This document shows, piece after piece, positions 1 through 6,354 of a stretch of DNA of 6,521 nt. A model generated the notes under the pieces. That model was not told the origin of the DNA. It made no database searches and saw only the letters and a program-made list of their open reading frames with translations. This DNA comes from an uncultured Ruminococcus sp. (GTDB lineage Bacteria > Bacillota > Clostridia > Oscillospirales > Acutalibacteraceae), in NCBI GenBank assembly GCA_902773245.1, contig CACYDY010000095.1, forward strand, positions 1 through 6,521. The letters run 5' to 3'. How positions within the stretch are numbered: the stretch's first letter is position 1; each line of letters starts with the position of its first letter. A program made the translations under genes and the position numbers.

Positions 1-116
1 ACTCACCAAGCATATCAAACAATATTTAAATTCTGTAATTTATGCACAAACAATCCACAAAAACAATGAACTCACTGTAAATTCATTCCATTTTCAAAAA
101 AATATAAAAAATAATA

Positions 117-145
117 GTGATTTTTTCTTCAATATGTGTTAAAAT
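117..145 (+). promoter_or_regulatory. Candidate secA promoter (extended -10, weak -35)
   Basis: A TGT-TAAAAT element at 137-145 resembles an extended -10 box (TGn followed by a hexamer matching TATAAT at 5 of 6). At 17 bp upstream the -35 position (117-122, GTGATT) matches TTGACA at only three bases. Transcription would start near 152 and give a leader of about 64 nt before secA. A second TAAAAT at 156-161 is an alternative -10. The surrounding DNA is so AT-rich that -10-like words are expected by chance, so this is tentative. Confidence 0.35.
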
Positions 146-160
146 TAGTATTAGATAAAA

Positions 161-193
161 TGGGAAGTTGTGTATTGATGTTTTTATTTCCCA
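161..193 (+). other. Inverted repeat in the secA leader
   Basis: The arms TGGGAAGT (161-168) and ATTTCCCA (186-193) pair over 8 bp, seven Watson-Crick and one G·U, around a 17-nt loop. The hairpin ends 9 nt before the secA Shine-Dalgarno sequence. No T-run follows it, so it is not an intrinsic terminator. It could be a leader structure affecting translation or stability, or a DNA operator. The function is unknown. Confidence 0.4.
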
Positions 194-202
194 AATCATT
201 TA

Positions 203-210
203 AGAGGTGA
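203..210 (+). promoter_or_regulatory. secA ribosome binding site
   Basis: AGAGGTGA, of which GAGGTGA is fully complementary to the 3' end of 16S rRNA, lies 5 nt before the ATG at 216. This decides the secA start. The in-frame GTG at 207 sits inside the Shine-Dalgarno sequence itself and has no site of its own, so a 973-residue version starting there is unlikely. Confidence 0.9.
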
Positions 211-215
211 TAAAA

Positions 216-3128
216 ATGGGCTTGTTAAAAGCTTTATTTGGTGATTACAGTAAAAAAGAAATAAAACGTATAAAACCAACCGTCAACCGTGTTCTCGAAC
301 TCGAAGAAACATATTCTCAAATGGCTGACGAAGAGTTAAAAAGACAAACTCAGGTTTTAAAAGACAGACTCGCCAAAGGAGAAACAACAGACGATATTTT
401 GCCCGACGCATTCGCTGTCTGCCGCGAGGCTGCGTGGAGAGTCCTCGGAATGAAGCATTTCCCCGTTCAGGTCATGGGCGGTATTATTCTTCATCAGGGT
501 CGTATCAGCGAGATGAGAACAGGCGAAGGTAAAACTCTTGTTGCAACTCTTCCGGCTTACTTAAACGGACTTACCGGAAAGGGCGTTCACGTCGTTACAG
601 TTAACGATTACCTTGCACGCCGTGACTCTGAGTGGATGGGAAAGCTTTACCGCTATTTAGGTCTGACTGTCGGACTCATCGTTCACGATCTGCGTCCGGA
701 AGAAAGAAAAAGCGCATATGCTGCCGACATTACTTACGGAACCAACAACGAATTGGGCTTTGATTATCTGCGTGACAACATGGTAGTATACAAGGATCAA
801 AAGGTGCAGAGAGGTCATAATTTTGCGATCGTCGACGAGGTCGACTCTATCCTCATTGACGAAGCAAGAACTCCGCTCATCATTTCGGGTCCCGGTGACA
901 AATCCTCGGATCTCTATCAGAGAGCCGATGTTCTCGCAAGAACCTTAAAGAAGAAGGTTTTCAAAGAGATCGACGCAAAAGAGGACAACGAGGATTACTA
1001 CAAAGAAAACAACATCGACTATATTGTCGACGAAAAAGCGCACACTGCAACCTTGACACAGGTCGGTGTTAAAAAGGTCGAACAGTACTTTAATATAGAT
1101 AACCTTACAGACCCCGACAACCTCGAGATCCAGCACCACGTAAATCAGGCTATCAAAGCTCACAGCATTATGAAGCGTGACATTAACTACGTTGTAAAAG
1201 AAGATCAGGTTATCATAGTTGACGAATTTACCGGACGCCTGATGTACGGCAGACGTTATAACGAGGGACTTCATCAGGCTATCGAAGCAAAGGAAGGAGT
1301 TAAGGTCGAAAGCGAGAGCAAAACACTTGCTACAATAACATTCCAGAACTACTTCCGCCTTTACTCAAAGCTTTCGGGTATGACCGGTACCGCTATGACC
1401 GAAGCCGGCGAGTTCAGCGAGATCTACAAGCTTGACGTTGTGGAAATTCCTACAAACAAGCCTGTGCAGAGAGAAGATCTGCCCGACGCTATTTTCTCAA
1501 CGGAAAAAGGCAAATTCGAGGCGGTTATCGACGATATTATCGAAGCAAACAAAAAAGGACAGCCTGTTCTTGTCGGAACTATTTCCATCGAGAAATCCGA
1601 ACAGCTCAGCTCCATGCTTAAAAAACGAGGAATTACACACAACGTACTCAATGCCAAGCATCACGAAAAAGAAGCCGAAATCGTTGCTCAGGCAGGTAAA
1701 AAGGGCGCTGTTACAATAGCAACAAACATGGCAGGACGAGGAACCGATATTATTCTCGGCGGTAACGCAGAGTATATGGCAAAAGCCGAAATGAGAAAGC
1801 AGGGAATCGAAGAGGAATACATTGCCGAAGCAACCGGCTTTGCCGACACCGACGACGAAGAGATCCTCAGAGCAAGAAAGCTTTACACCGATCTCAACGA
1901 CAAGTTTAAAGAAGAACTCAAGGGCGAAGCCGACGAAGTAAGAGAAGCAGGCGGACTTTTCATCATGGGAACGGAACGTCACGAATCACGCCGAATCGAC
2001 AATCAGCTCCGAGGACGTGCGGGACGTCAGGGCGACCCCGGCAAATCACGTTTCTATCTTTCGGGTGAAGACGATCTTCTTAGACTCTTTGCCGGCGACA
2101 GAATCAAGAATATTATGAACACCTTCAACGTTGAGGAGAATGTTCCGCTCGAAAGCAAGACGCTTTCACGAGTTGTTGAAAGCTCCCAGCAAAAGGTTGA
2201 GGGAAGGAACTTTGAGATCAGAAAGAACGTTCTCCAATACGACGACGTTATGAACAAACAGCGTGAGATCATCTATGGTCAGCGTGATCAGGTTCTCAAC
2301 GGAGACAACATAAGAGATACTATCGTAAAAATGATAGAGCAGACTATCGAGTCCACAGCCGCGCAGTATCTGCCCGATGACTACACAAAAGAATCGTGGA
2401 ACTTTGAGGGCTTGAAGGAATTTTATAAAGGCTGGCTTATCGAAGACAACGATCCGGATTTCAACCTTTCGGAAGAGGAGCTTCGTGAAACCGAAAGCGA
2501 CTACATTGTCAGCAAGCTCACAGAAAAAGCTAAAGCCATCTACGAGGAAAACGAGAAGCTTCTCCCCGAGTCGGTAATGCGCGAGGCTGAACGTGTTTAC
2601 TTGTTAAAGAGTGTTGACAAGCACTGGATGGATCATATTGACGACATGGAACAGCTCAAGCAGGGCATTCGCCTGAGAGGTTATGCTCAGCACGATCCCG
2701 TAGTTGAGTACAGACTCGAAGGCTTTGATATGTTTGACGCTATGATCGACTCTATCCGTCAGGATACAGTAAAGCTCATGCTCGTTGCTCCGAGAAAGAT
2801 CTACGAACAGCAGAAGGTAATGGATCAGCTCAAGCGTGCAAGAGAGCTTCAGCTCCACCAGATGGAAATGCAGAGGCAGGCTGATCTCAACGCTTCAATA
2901 GAACTGAATGCGGAAGCCGAAGCACAGCAAGAGGAAGAAGCCGTTAAAATGGTAATCAAAAGGGAACAGGTAGCAAATCCGACCTGGACAAGCTCCGACC
3001 CCGAAAGCGACAAACCAAAAGCGGTTCGCAAGACCTCCAAGCAAAAGGTAGGCAGAAACGACCCCTGCCCATGCGGAAGCGGCAAAAAGTATAAAAAATG
3101 CTGCGGACTTAAAGAAGAACAGAACTGA
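216..3128 (+). CDS. secA: Protein translocase ATPase subunit SecA
   Basis: SecA is the motor ATPase of the Sec pathway. It binds unfolded preproteins and drives them through the SecYEG channel at the inner face of the membrane. The 970-residue product shows the full family layout. NBD1 has Walker A (MRTGEGKT, 100-107) and a DEAD-type Walker B (VDEVD, 206-210, followed by DEARTPLIISG). The preprotein-binding domain follows at about 222-370. NBD2 has GTISIEKSE (454-462), ATNMAGRGTDI (502-512) and the arginine-rich QLRGRAGRQGDPG (597-609). Next come the helical scaffold and wing domains, including VDKHWMDHIDDMEQLKQGIRLRGY near 800-823. A charged linker (about 865-945) leads to a SEC-C zinc motif with Cys951, Cys953, Cys962 and Cys963. 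It is longer than E. coli SecA (901) or B. subtilis SecA (841), partly through an insert in NBD2 (about 516-576) and partly through the linker. The start is set by the ribosome binding site at 203-210. The gene appears monocistronic, with a terminator 7 nt after the stop. Confidence 0.98.
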   Translation: MGLLKALFGDYSKKEIKRIKPTVNRVLELEETYSQMADEELKRQTQVLKDRLAKGETTDDILPDAFAVCREAAWRVLGMKHFPVQVMGGIILHQGRISEMRTGEGKTLVATLPAYLNGLTGKGVHVVTVNDYLARRDSEWMGKLYRYLGLTVGLIVHDLRPEERKSAYAADITYGTNNELGFDYLRDNMVVYKDQKVQRGHNFAIVDEVDSILIDEARTPLIISGPGDKSSDLYQRADVLARTLKKKVFKEIDAKEDNEDYYKENNIDYIVDEKAHTATLTQVGVKKVEQYFNIDNLTDPDNLEIQHHVNQAIKAHSIMKRDINYVVKEDQVIIVDEFTGRLMYGRRYNEGLHQAIEAKEGVKVESESKTLATITFQNYFRLYSKLSGMTGTAMTEAGEFSEIYKLDVVEIPTNKPVQREDLPDAIFSTEKGKFEAVIDDIIEANKKGQPVLVGTISIEKSEQLSSMLKKRGITHNVLNAKHHEKEAEIVAQAGKKGAVTIATNMAGRGTDIILGGNAEYMAKAEMRKQGIEEEYIAEATGFADTDDEEILRARKLYTDLNDKFKEELKGEADEVREAGGLFIMGTERHESRRIDNQLRGRAGRQGDPGKSRFYLSGEDDLLRLFAGDRIKNIMNTFNVEENVPLESKTLSRVVESSQQKVEGRNFEIRKNVLQYDDVMNKQREIIYGQRDQVLNGDNIRDTIVKMIEQTIESTAAQYLPDDYTKESWNFEGLKEFYKGWLIEDNDPDFNLSEEELRETESDYIVSKLTEKAKAIYEENEKLLPESVMREAERVYLLKSVDKHWMDHIDDMEQLKQGIRLRGYAQHDPVVEYRLEGFDMFDAMIDSIRQDTVKLMLVAPRKIYEQQKVMDQLKRARELQLHQMEMQRQADLNASIELNAEAEAQQEEEAVKMVIKREQVANPTWTSSDPESDKPKAVRKTSKQKVGRNDPCPCGSGKKYKKCCGLKEEQN

Positions 3129-3135
3129 CAGCAAG

Positions 3136-3164
3136 AAAGCAGGGAGTTTACCCTGCTTTTTCTT
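3136..3164 (+). terminator. Intrinsic terminator of secA
   Basis: AAAGCAGGG (3136-3144) and CCCTGCTTT (3151-3159) form a perfect 9-bp stem with a 6-nt loop, followed by a T-rich run to 3164. It begins 7 nt after the secA stop codon and would end the plus-strand transcript before it reaches the convergent glgB. Confidence 0.9.
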
Positions 3165-3198
3165 CTGTTATAAAATCTATAAACAGCAATAATATGTC

Positions 3199-3247
3199 AA
3201 AAAAAGCAAAAACACCCTCCCGTTACAGGAGAGTATTTTTGCTTTTT
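3199..3247 (-). terminator. Intrinsic terminator of glgB (minus strand)
   Basis: Arms 3201-3220 and 3228-3247 pair over 20 bp around a 7-nt loop. Read on the minus strand every position pairs, with mismatched-looking positions becoming G·U wobbles. On the plus strand the same positions are C·A mismatches. The minus-strand transcript ends in T-runs (TTTTTGC followed by seven Ts). It lies just past the glgB stop at 3269, so it is assigned to glgB. Confidence 0.88.
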
Positions 3248-3268
3248 ATATTCTGTCAATATATAGAA

Positions 3269-5356
3269 TTACTTCTTATCGGTTTTCTTTGCAGAAGCCT
3301 TTGCTTCTTTCTTCTCATCGGCTTTTACAGCCTTCTTTGCCGGTTCTTCTTCAACCTTTTCAGCTTCGGCTGTTTCGCTCTCTTTTTCTTCGGCAGTTTT
3401 CTCGGAGATCACGTCCTCGCCGTCCTCTTCGACTTCTTCAACAGGCTTCTTAGGTGCGGGAAGCTCTTCTTTGAGTGTGAAATAGATCACGCCAAGAGGC
3501 GGAAGAGTTACGTTAATAGAATAGTCAAGCTCATGATCCGGAACGTCCTGAGCCATGATATCGCCATCGTTAACGAATCCGCAGCCGCCGAACTCGCTGC
3601 TCTCGGAGTTGATAGCTTCCTCATAAATTCCGTACTTCGGAACACCTATTCTATAATTCTCCCTTGTTACAGGCTGGAAATTGCAGACTACAACTACCTC
3701 GCTTCCGTCAAATGCGATTCTTCTGAACGAAATAATGCTGTTTGGAGCGTCGTCCAATGCGATCCAACGGAAACCGTTCCAGTCATAATCGTTCTCATGC
3801 ATTGCAGGAACGTCACGATAGAACTTGTTAACTGTTGCTATATAGTGATTAAGCTGCTTATGCTTATCATAATCAAGAAGATTCCACTGGAGCTGCTCGT
3901 TGCTGTTCCATTCGTCGAACTGACCGATGTCGCTTCCCATAAACATGAGCTTCTTGCCCGGATGAGCCATCATGTAGCCGATAAATCCTCTCATGCCCTG
4001 GAATTTCATCTCATAGCTTCCCGGCATTTTGTTGATAAGAGAACCCTTTCCGTAAACGACCTCATCGTGCGAGATAGGAAGTATAAAGTTCTCCGAGAAT
4101 GCATAGATCAAGCTGAATGTAAGCTTGTCCTGGTGCCAGTTTCTCCACAGCGGATCTTCTTCAATGTATGACAATGTGTCATTCATCCAGCCCATGTTCC
4201 ATTTATAGTCAAATCCAAGACCGTAGCCCTCTATCGGATAACCCGTAACATTAGCCCATGCCGTGCTTTCCTCGGCGATCATCATTGCCTCGGGGTGCAG
4301 CTCGTGAATTGTTGTGTTAAGATTCTGCAAAAATTCAACGGCAACCAGGTTTTCTCTGCCGCCATACTGGTTCGGTATCCACTCGCCGTCCTTACGATTG
4401 TAGTCAAGATAAAGCATTGAAGCTACCGCATCAACACGAATACCGTCAAAATGATACTCCTCGATCCAGAAGTTAGCAGAAGAGATAAGGAAGCTCTTTA
4501 CTTCGTGACGACCGTAATTGAAGATATAGGTTCCCCATTCCTTGTGTTCGCCGATTCTCCAATCCTCATATTCATAGCAGCCTGTGCCGTCAAAACGAGC
4601 CAAGCCGTGAGCGTCCTTCGGGAAGTGAGCGGGAACCCAGTCAAGGATAACGCCGATATTAGCCTTATGGCACTCATCAACGAAATACATCAGATCCTTA
4701 GGAGTTCCATATCGTGAAGTCGCAGCGTAATATCCCGTAACCTGATAACCCCAAGAACCGTCAAACGGGAACTCTGTCAAAGGCATAAATTCAATGTGGG
4801 TGTAACCCATTTCCTTTAAATAAGGAATAAGCTCGTCGGCAAGCTGTCTGTAAGTATAGAAATTGCCGTCCTCTTGCTTTTTCCATGAACCTGCGTTCAT
4901 TTCATAGATGTTCATAGCCTTATTTTTGTGAGGATTAGCCTTTTTATACTCAAACCAATCGTTGTCGCCCCACTCATAACCGTCTATATCATACGCCTTT
5001 GAAGCATTATCGGGACGAACCTGACAATGGAAAGCAAAAGGATCGGTTTTCATCTGTCTTTCGCCCCAAGGAGTTTCAACGCTGTATTTATAATTATCGT
5101 ACTCGGAAACATTATCCAAAAATACTTCCCAAACACCGGTGCCGAAAACACGATACATATAGTTCGCATGGATATCCCAACCGTTAAAGTCACCGACAAC
5201 TGCAACGCTTTTTGCATTCGGCGCCCAAACTCTGAAAACAACACCCCTGCGGCCTGCTATTTCCATGAAATGAGAACCCATATAGTTATACGCATGAGTA
5301 GATTTACCGGTCAAAAACAACTCAAGCTCCAGGCGATCGTTAATAATACTTGCCAT
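3269..5356 (-). CDS. glgB: 1,4-alpha-glucan (glycogen) branching enzyme GlgB
   Basis: This cytosolic enzyme cuts alpha-1,4 glucan chains and reattaches them through alpha-1,6 links, creating glycogen branch points. The 695-residue product has an N-terminal CBM48 module (about 30-112), a GH13 catalytic barrel (about 145-520) and a C-terminal beta domain (about 535-628). The four GH13 signatures are intact. Region I is DWVPAHFPKD (239-248) and region II is GIRVDAVAS with the nucleophile Asp309. Region III is IAEESTAW with the acid/base Glu362, and region IV is ISHDEVVYG with the stabilising Asp431. DWVP.HFP together with AEEST is typical of branching enzymes rather than other GH13 members. It lacks the extra N-terminal N1 domain of E. 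coli-type GlgB. Residues 629-695 are an unusual tail rich in Glu, Lys and Ala, acidic first and lysine-rich at the end. The start at 5356 is preferred over the in-frame ATG at 5377 because AGAGGG lies 5 nt before it. No other glycogen genes are visible. Confidence 0.97.
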   Translation of the reverse strand: MASIINDRLELELFLTGKSTHAYNYMGSHFMEIAGRRGVVFRVWAPNAKSVAVVGDFNGWDIHANYMYRVFGTGVWEVFLDNVSEYDNYKYSVETPWGERQMKTDPFAFHCQVRPDNASKAYDIDGYEWGDNDWFEYKKANPHKNKAMNIYEMNAGSWKKQEDGNFYTYRQLADELIPYLKEMGYTHIEFMPLTEFPFDGSWGYQVTGYYAATSRYGTPKDLMYFVDECHKANIGVILDWVPAHFPKDAHGLARFDGTGCYEYEDWRIGEHKEWGTYIFNYGRHEVKSFLISSANFWIEEYHFDGIRVDAVASMLYLDYNRKDGEWIPNQYGGRENLVAVEFLQNLNTTIHELHPEAMMIAEESTAWANVTGYPIEGYGLGFDYKWNMGWMNDTLSYIEEDPLWRNWHQDKLTFSLIYAFSENFILPISHDEVVYGKGSLINKMPGSYEMKFQGMRGFIGYMMAHPGKKLMFMGSDIGQFDEWNSNEQLQWNLLDYDKHKQLNHYIATVNKFYRDVPAMHENDYDWNGFRWIALDDAPNSIISFRRIAFDGSEVVVVCNFQPVTRENYRIGVPKYGIYEEAINSESSEFGGCGFVNDGDIMAQDVPDHELDYSINVTLPPLGVIYFTLKEELPAPKKPVEEVEEDGEDVISEKTAEEKESETAEAEKVEEEPAKKAVKADEKKEAKASAKKTDKK

Positions 5357-5361
5357 ATTTA

Positions 5362-5367
5362 CCCTCT
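5362..5367 (-). promoter_or_regulatory. glgB ribosome binding site
   Basis: On the minus strand AGAGGG lies 5 nt before the ATG at 5356-5354. The in-frame upstream ATG at 5377-5375 is preceded by TTAAATTGA, with no Shine-Dalgarno sequence. The downstream ATG is therefore taken as the start, shortening the protein from 702 to 695 residues. Confidence 0.85.
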
Positions 5368-5438
5368 TTTCATTCAATTTAATAGATAATTAGAAGAAGT
5401 TTCCAATAAATTTTAGTAAAATTTTTTAAATTAATATA

Positions 5439-5467
5439 ATAATAACATATACTATAAAAAATTTCAA
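5439..5467 (-). promoter_or_regulatory. Probable sigma-A promoter of glgB
   Basis: On the minus strand TTGAAA (5467-5462, 5 of 6 matches to the -35 consensus) is followed by a 17-bp spacer and TATTAT (5444-5439, 5 of 6 matches to the -10). A TGT directly before the -10 makes it an extended -10. Transcription should start near 5432, giving a leader of about 75 nt. Two complete boxes, ideal spacing and correct position make this much stronger than chance -10-like words nearby. Confidence 0.75.
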
Positions 5468-5489
5468 CCGACAATATCACACAACCGAC
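5465..5489 (-). repeat. Tandem 8-base repeat overlapping the glgB -35 region
   Basis: GTCGGTTG occurs twice on the minus strand, at 5489-5482 and 5472-5465, with a 17-bp period. The promoter-proximal copy overlaps the first three bases of the TTGAAA box. The words stand out as GC-rich in a very AT-rich background. Placement fits a regulator binding site at the -35, but no specific regulator can be named. Confidence 0.5.
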
Positions 5490-5778
5490 GGATAATTAAC
5501 AATTATAAAAATAATCGATCACCCGGATCGCAGATAAATCTATGCCTCTGTATTTTCCAAGGCAAACAGGGTTTCCCGCAAAAACATATGGAACTTCAAA
5601 AATATTTCAGGACTATCATTTTAATCAAATGTTTGGCAACAGACCTGCAAAAACACTCAAAAACACTAATCGTTAAAACAAACACGTCATTTTTAACAAA
5701 ACACAAATTGCAGAACAGCCCCTAATATATTCACTACTACTATATTACCTTAAATTGATATATAAAGTCAATAGAAAA
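5490..5778. other. AT-rich spacer without a supported gene
   Basis: Stops interrupt all frames and no start with a Shine-Dalgarno site is seen. The only local structure noticed is a short hairpin, CGATC (5516-5520) with GATCG (5526-5530) around ACCCG. I did not recognise a riboswitch core on either strand. If the opposed minus-strand promoter at 5790-5818 is active, this stretch would be the distal leader of glgB or a small RNA. Confidence 0.6.
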
Positions 5779-5807
5779 TTGAAAATAGTATGTTAAAATT
5801 TTGTAAT
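5779..5807 (+). promoter_or_regulatory. Candidate plus-strand promoter reading into the GC-rich island
   Basis: TTGAAA (5779-5784) and TGTAAT (5802-5807) each match their consensus at 5 of 6 positions and are separated by exactly 17 bp. Transcription would begin near 5814 and run rightward into the hairpin-rich island starting near 5849. No coding sequence follows, so the product would be a non-coding RNA. The local AT bias lowers certainty. Confidence 0.4.
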
Positions 5808-5818
5808 GATTGTGTCAA
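5790..5818 (-). promoter_or_regulatory. Candidate minus-strand promoter, distal to glgB
   Basis: On the minus strand a perfect TTGACA (5818-5813) is followed by a 17-bp spacer and TAACAT (5795-5790), which matches the -10 at 4 of 6. Transcription would start near 5783 and run toward glgB, giving a second promoter with a leader of over 400 nt or a separate small RNA. It overlaps the opposed plus-strand candidate, so the two would compete. Confidence 0.4.
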
Positions 5819-6024
5819 CATTTTCTTATTTGATAACATTATATTTTCAGGTGGTGTTTGTTTCCCGCTTATTTGCCCGGAATAGTTTTTTTGAAACTCA
5901 GTATACGCCTTTCACCTGAGCAAGCTTCACTTTTCACCGGCTTTTCCTCTGCTGCGTAATAGTTGGTAATTTCAGGCTCGAACACTCTCCGTTTTAACCT
6001 TAGGTTCTCCCTTCTCTTTTCGTC

Positions 6025-6075
6025 AGCGGCTCGCTCGTTTCGACCCCCACGGGAGAAACGAACGACGAAGCCGCT
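6025..6075 (-). repeat. Long imperfect inverted repeat / hairpin
   Basis: AGCGGCT (6025-6031) pairs with AGCCGCT (6069-6075), and CGCTCGTTTC (6032-6041) pairs with GAAACGAACG (6055-6064). A 4-base bulge (6065-6068) separates the two helices. Position 6034 opposite 6062 is C·A on the plus strand but a G·U wobble on the minus strand, giving 17 pairs there. This weakly suggests a minus-strand RNA. There is no T-run, so it is not a terminator. Confidence 0.65.
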
Positions 6076-6091
6076 TTGTTTTCTTCCTGTG

Positions 6092-6128
6092 GTGGTGGTG
6101 TGTGTGTCAGTAGGGCACACACCACCAC
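6092..6128. repeat. Perfect 13-bp GT/AC inverted repeat
   Basis: GTGGTGGTGTGTG (6092-6104) and CACACACCACCAC (6116-6128) are exact reverse complements with an 11-nt loop. The arms are built from GGT and GT units. A related word, GTGGTGTTTG, lies at 5851-5860 and could pair with the right arm with one mismatch, giving an alternative long-range fold. There is no T-run for termination on the minus strand. On the plus strand the following DNA is T-rich but interrupted. Confidence 0.65.
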
Positions 6129-6190
6129 TTGTTTCTTTGTTTATATTGTTATATTGTTGTTTGTTGTGGTTTGTTTGTGAGTTAAATGTG
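6129..6190. other. G/T-rich tract
   Basis: The plus strand is almost entirely G, T and A, with a single C (6136) in 62 bases and runs of TTGTT/TTTGT units. The complementary strand is A/C-rich. Any minus-strand RNA would be unstructured here, a plausible linker between the hairpins at 6025-6128 and 6313-6354. There is no clean repeat unit. Confidence 0.6.
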
Positions 6191-6312
6191 GTTCGCTTGT
6201 GATTTTGCATACTACGTTTTGTATTATGTATTTCTTTATGTTTATTATAATTTGCAACGGTACAAATTTTAACACAGGCAATAATGCCACCTAACTCAAA
6301 AAGTCGGTGTAC

Positions 6313-6354
6313 GTATTTCGTCCGGCGTTGCCGGCGGCGCTCATGCAAGAATAC
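6313..6354. repeat. GC-rich hairpin in AT-rich flanks
   Basis: CCGGC (6322-6326) and GCCGG (6330-6334) form a tight stem with a 3-nt loop. An outer helix, GTATT (6313-6317) with AATAC (6350-6354), can close a larger structure. The core is much richer in G+C than the flanks. It lies at the right edge of the unusual segment and may be its boundary. Confidence 0.4.

Larger units (their letters stand above)
5849..6128. other. GC-rich, hairpin-rich non-coding island (possible structured RNA or dispersed repeat)
   Basis: Base composition jumps at about 5849 from strongly AT-rich to over half G+C; 6001-6060, for example, has 35 G or C in 60. Two strong hairpins lie at 6025-6075 and 6089-6128. A minus-strand frame (6348-5869, 159 residues) and a TTG-started plus frame (5963-6202) cross the region. 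Neither has a ribosome binding site or a recognisable domain, and both read like translated skewed sequence (Asn/Thr/Lys/Arg-rich, or Val/Leu/Phe/Cys-rich). It did not match the tmRNA, RNase P, SRP or 6S RNA cores I know. A structured RNA on either strand, or one copy of a small non-autonomous repeat, would fit. The identity is not established. Confidence 0.4.

Noticed and set aside
40..59. DnaA-box-like words (TTATGCACA and CAATCCACA)
   Set aside because: One differs from TTATCCACA at one base and the other at two, only two copies exist in AT-rich DNA, and no dnaA, dnaN or other origin context is present.
207..215. GTG at 207 as the secA start
   Set aside because: It overlaps the Shine-Dalgarno sequence, which is ideally spaced for the ATG at 216. 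SecA proteins normally begin with the Met-Gly/Leu-Leu pattern seen from 216.
3194..4171. 325-residue frame antisense to glgB
   Set aside because: It begins inside the glgB terminator and runs opposite a gene with four intact catalytic motifs. The translation has no domain and is a shadow of the real reading frame.
5521..5600. Possible riboswitch in the far upstream region of glgB
   Set aside because: I compared it by eye with cyclic-di-GMP, SAM, glycine and fluoride riboswitch cores and found no match. It also lies upstream of the strong glgB promoter, so it would not be in that transcript.
5974..6050. tRNA or tmRNA T-arm-like words (GCTCGAAC, TTTCGACCC)
   Set aside because: No acceptor stem, D-arm or anticodon arm can be placed around them on either strand, and no tag-peptide reading frame is present.
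6000..6060. Hammerhead-ribozyme-like pieces on the minus strand (CTGACGA, a GTC and GAAAC)
   Set aside because: They are not in an order that lets stems I, II and III form around the core. GAAAC and the sequence beside CTGACGA are instead part of the 6025-6075 hairpin.
5963..6202. 79-residue plus-strand frame with a hydrophobic C-terminal half
   Set aside because: It starts at TTG without a ribosome binding site. The apparent membrane segment comes from the G/T-rich tract, which encodes Val, Leu, Phe and Cys in any frame.
5869..6348. 159-residue minus-strand open frame across the island
   Set aside because: No Shine-Dalgarno site before its ATG and no recognisable domain. The middle is Asn/Thr/His/Lys-rich only because the strand is A/C-rich, and both strands are open over much of it. 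It stays formally possible if homologues with coding signatures are found.
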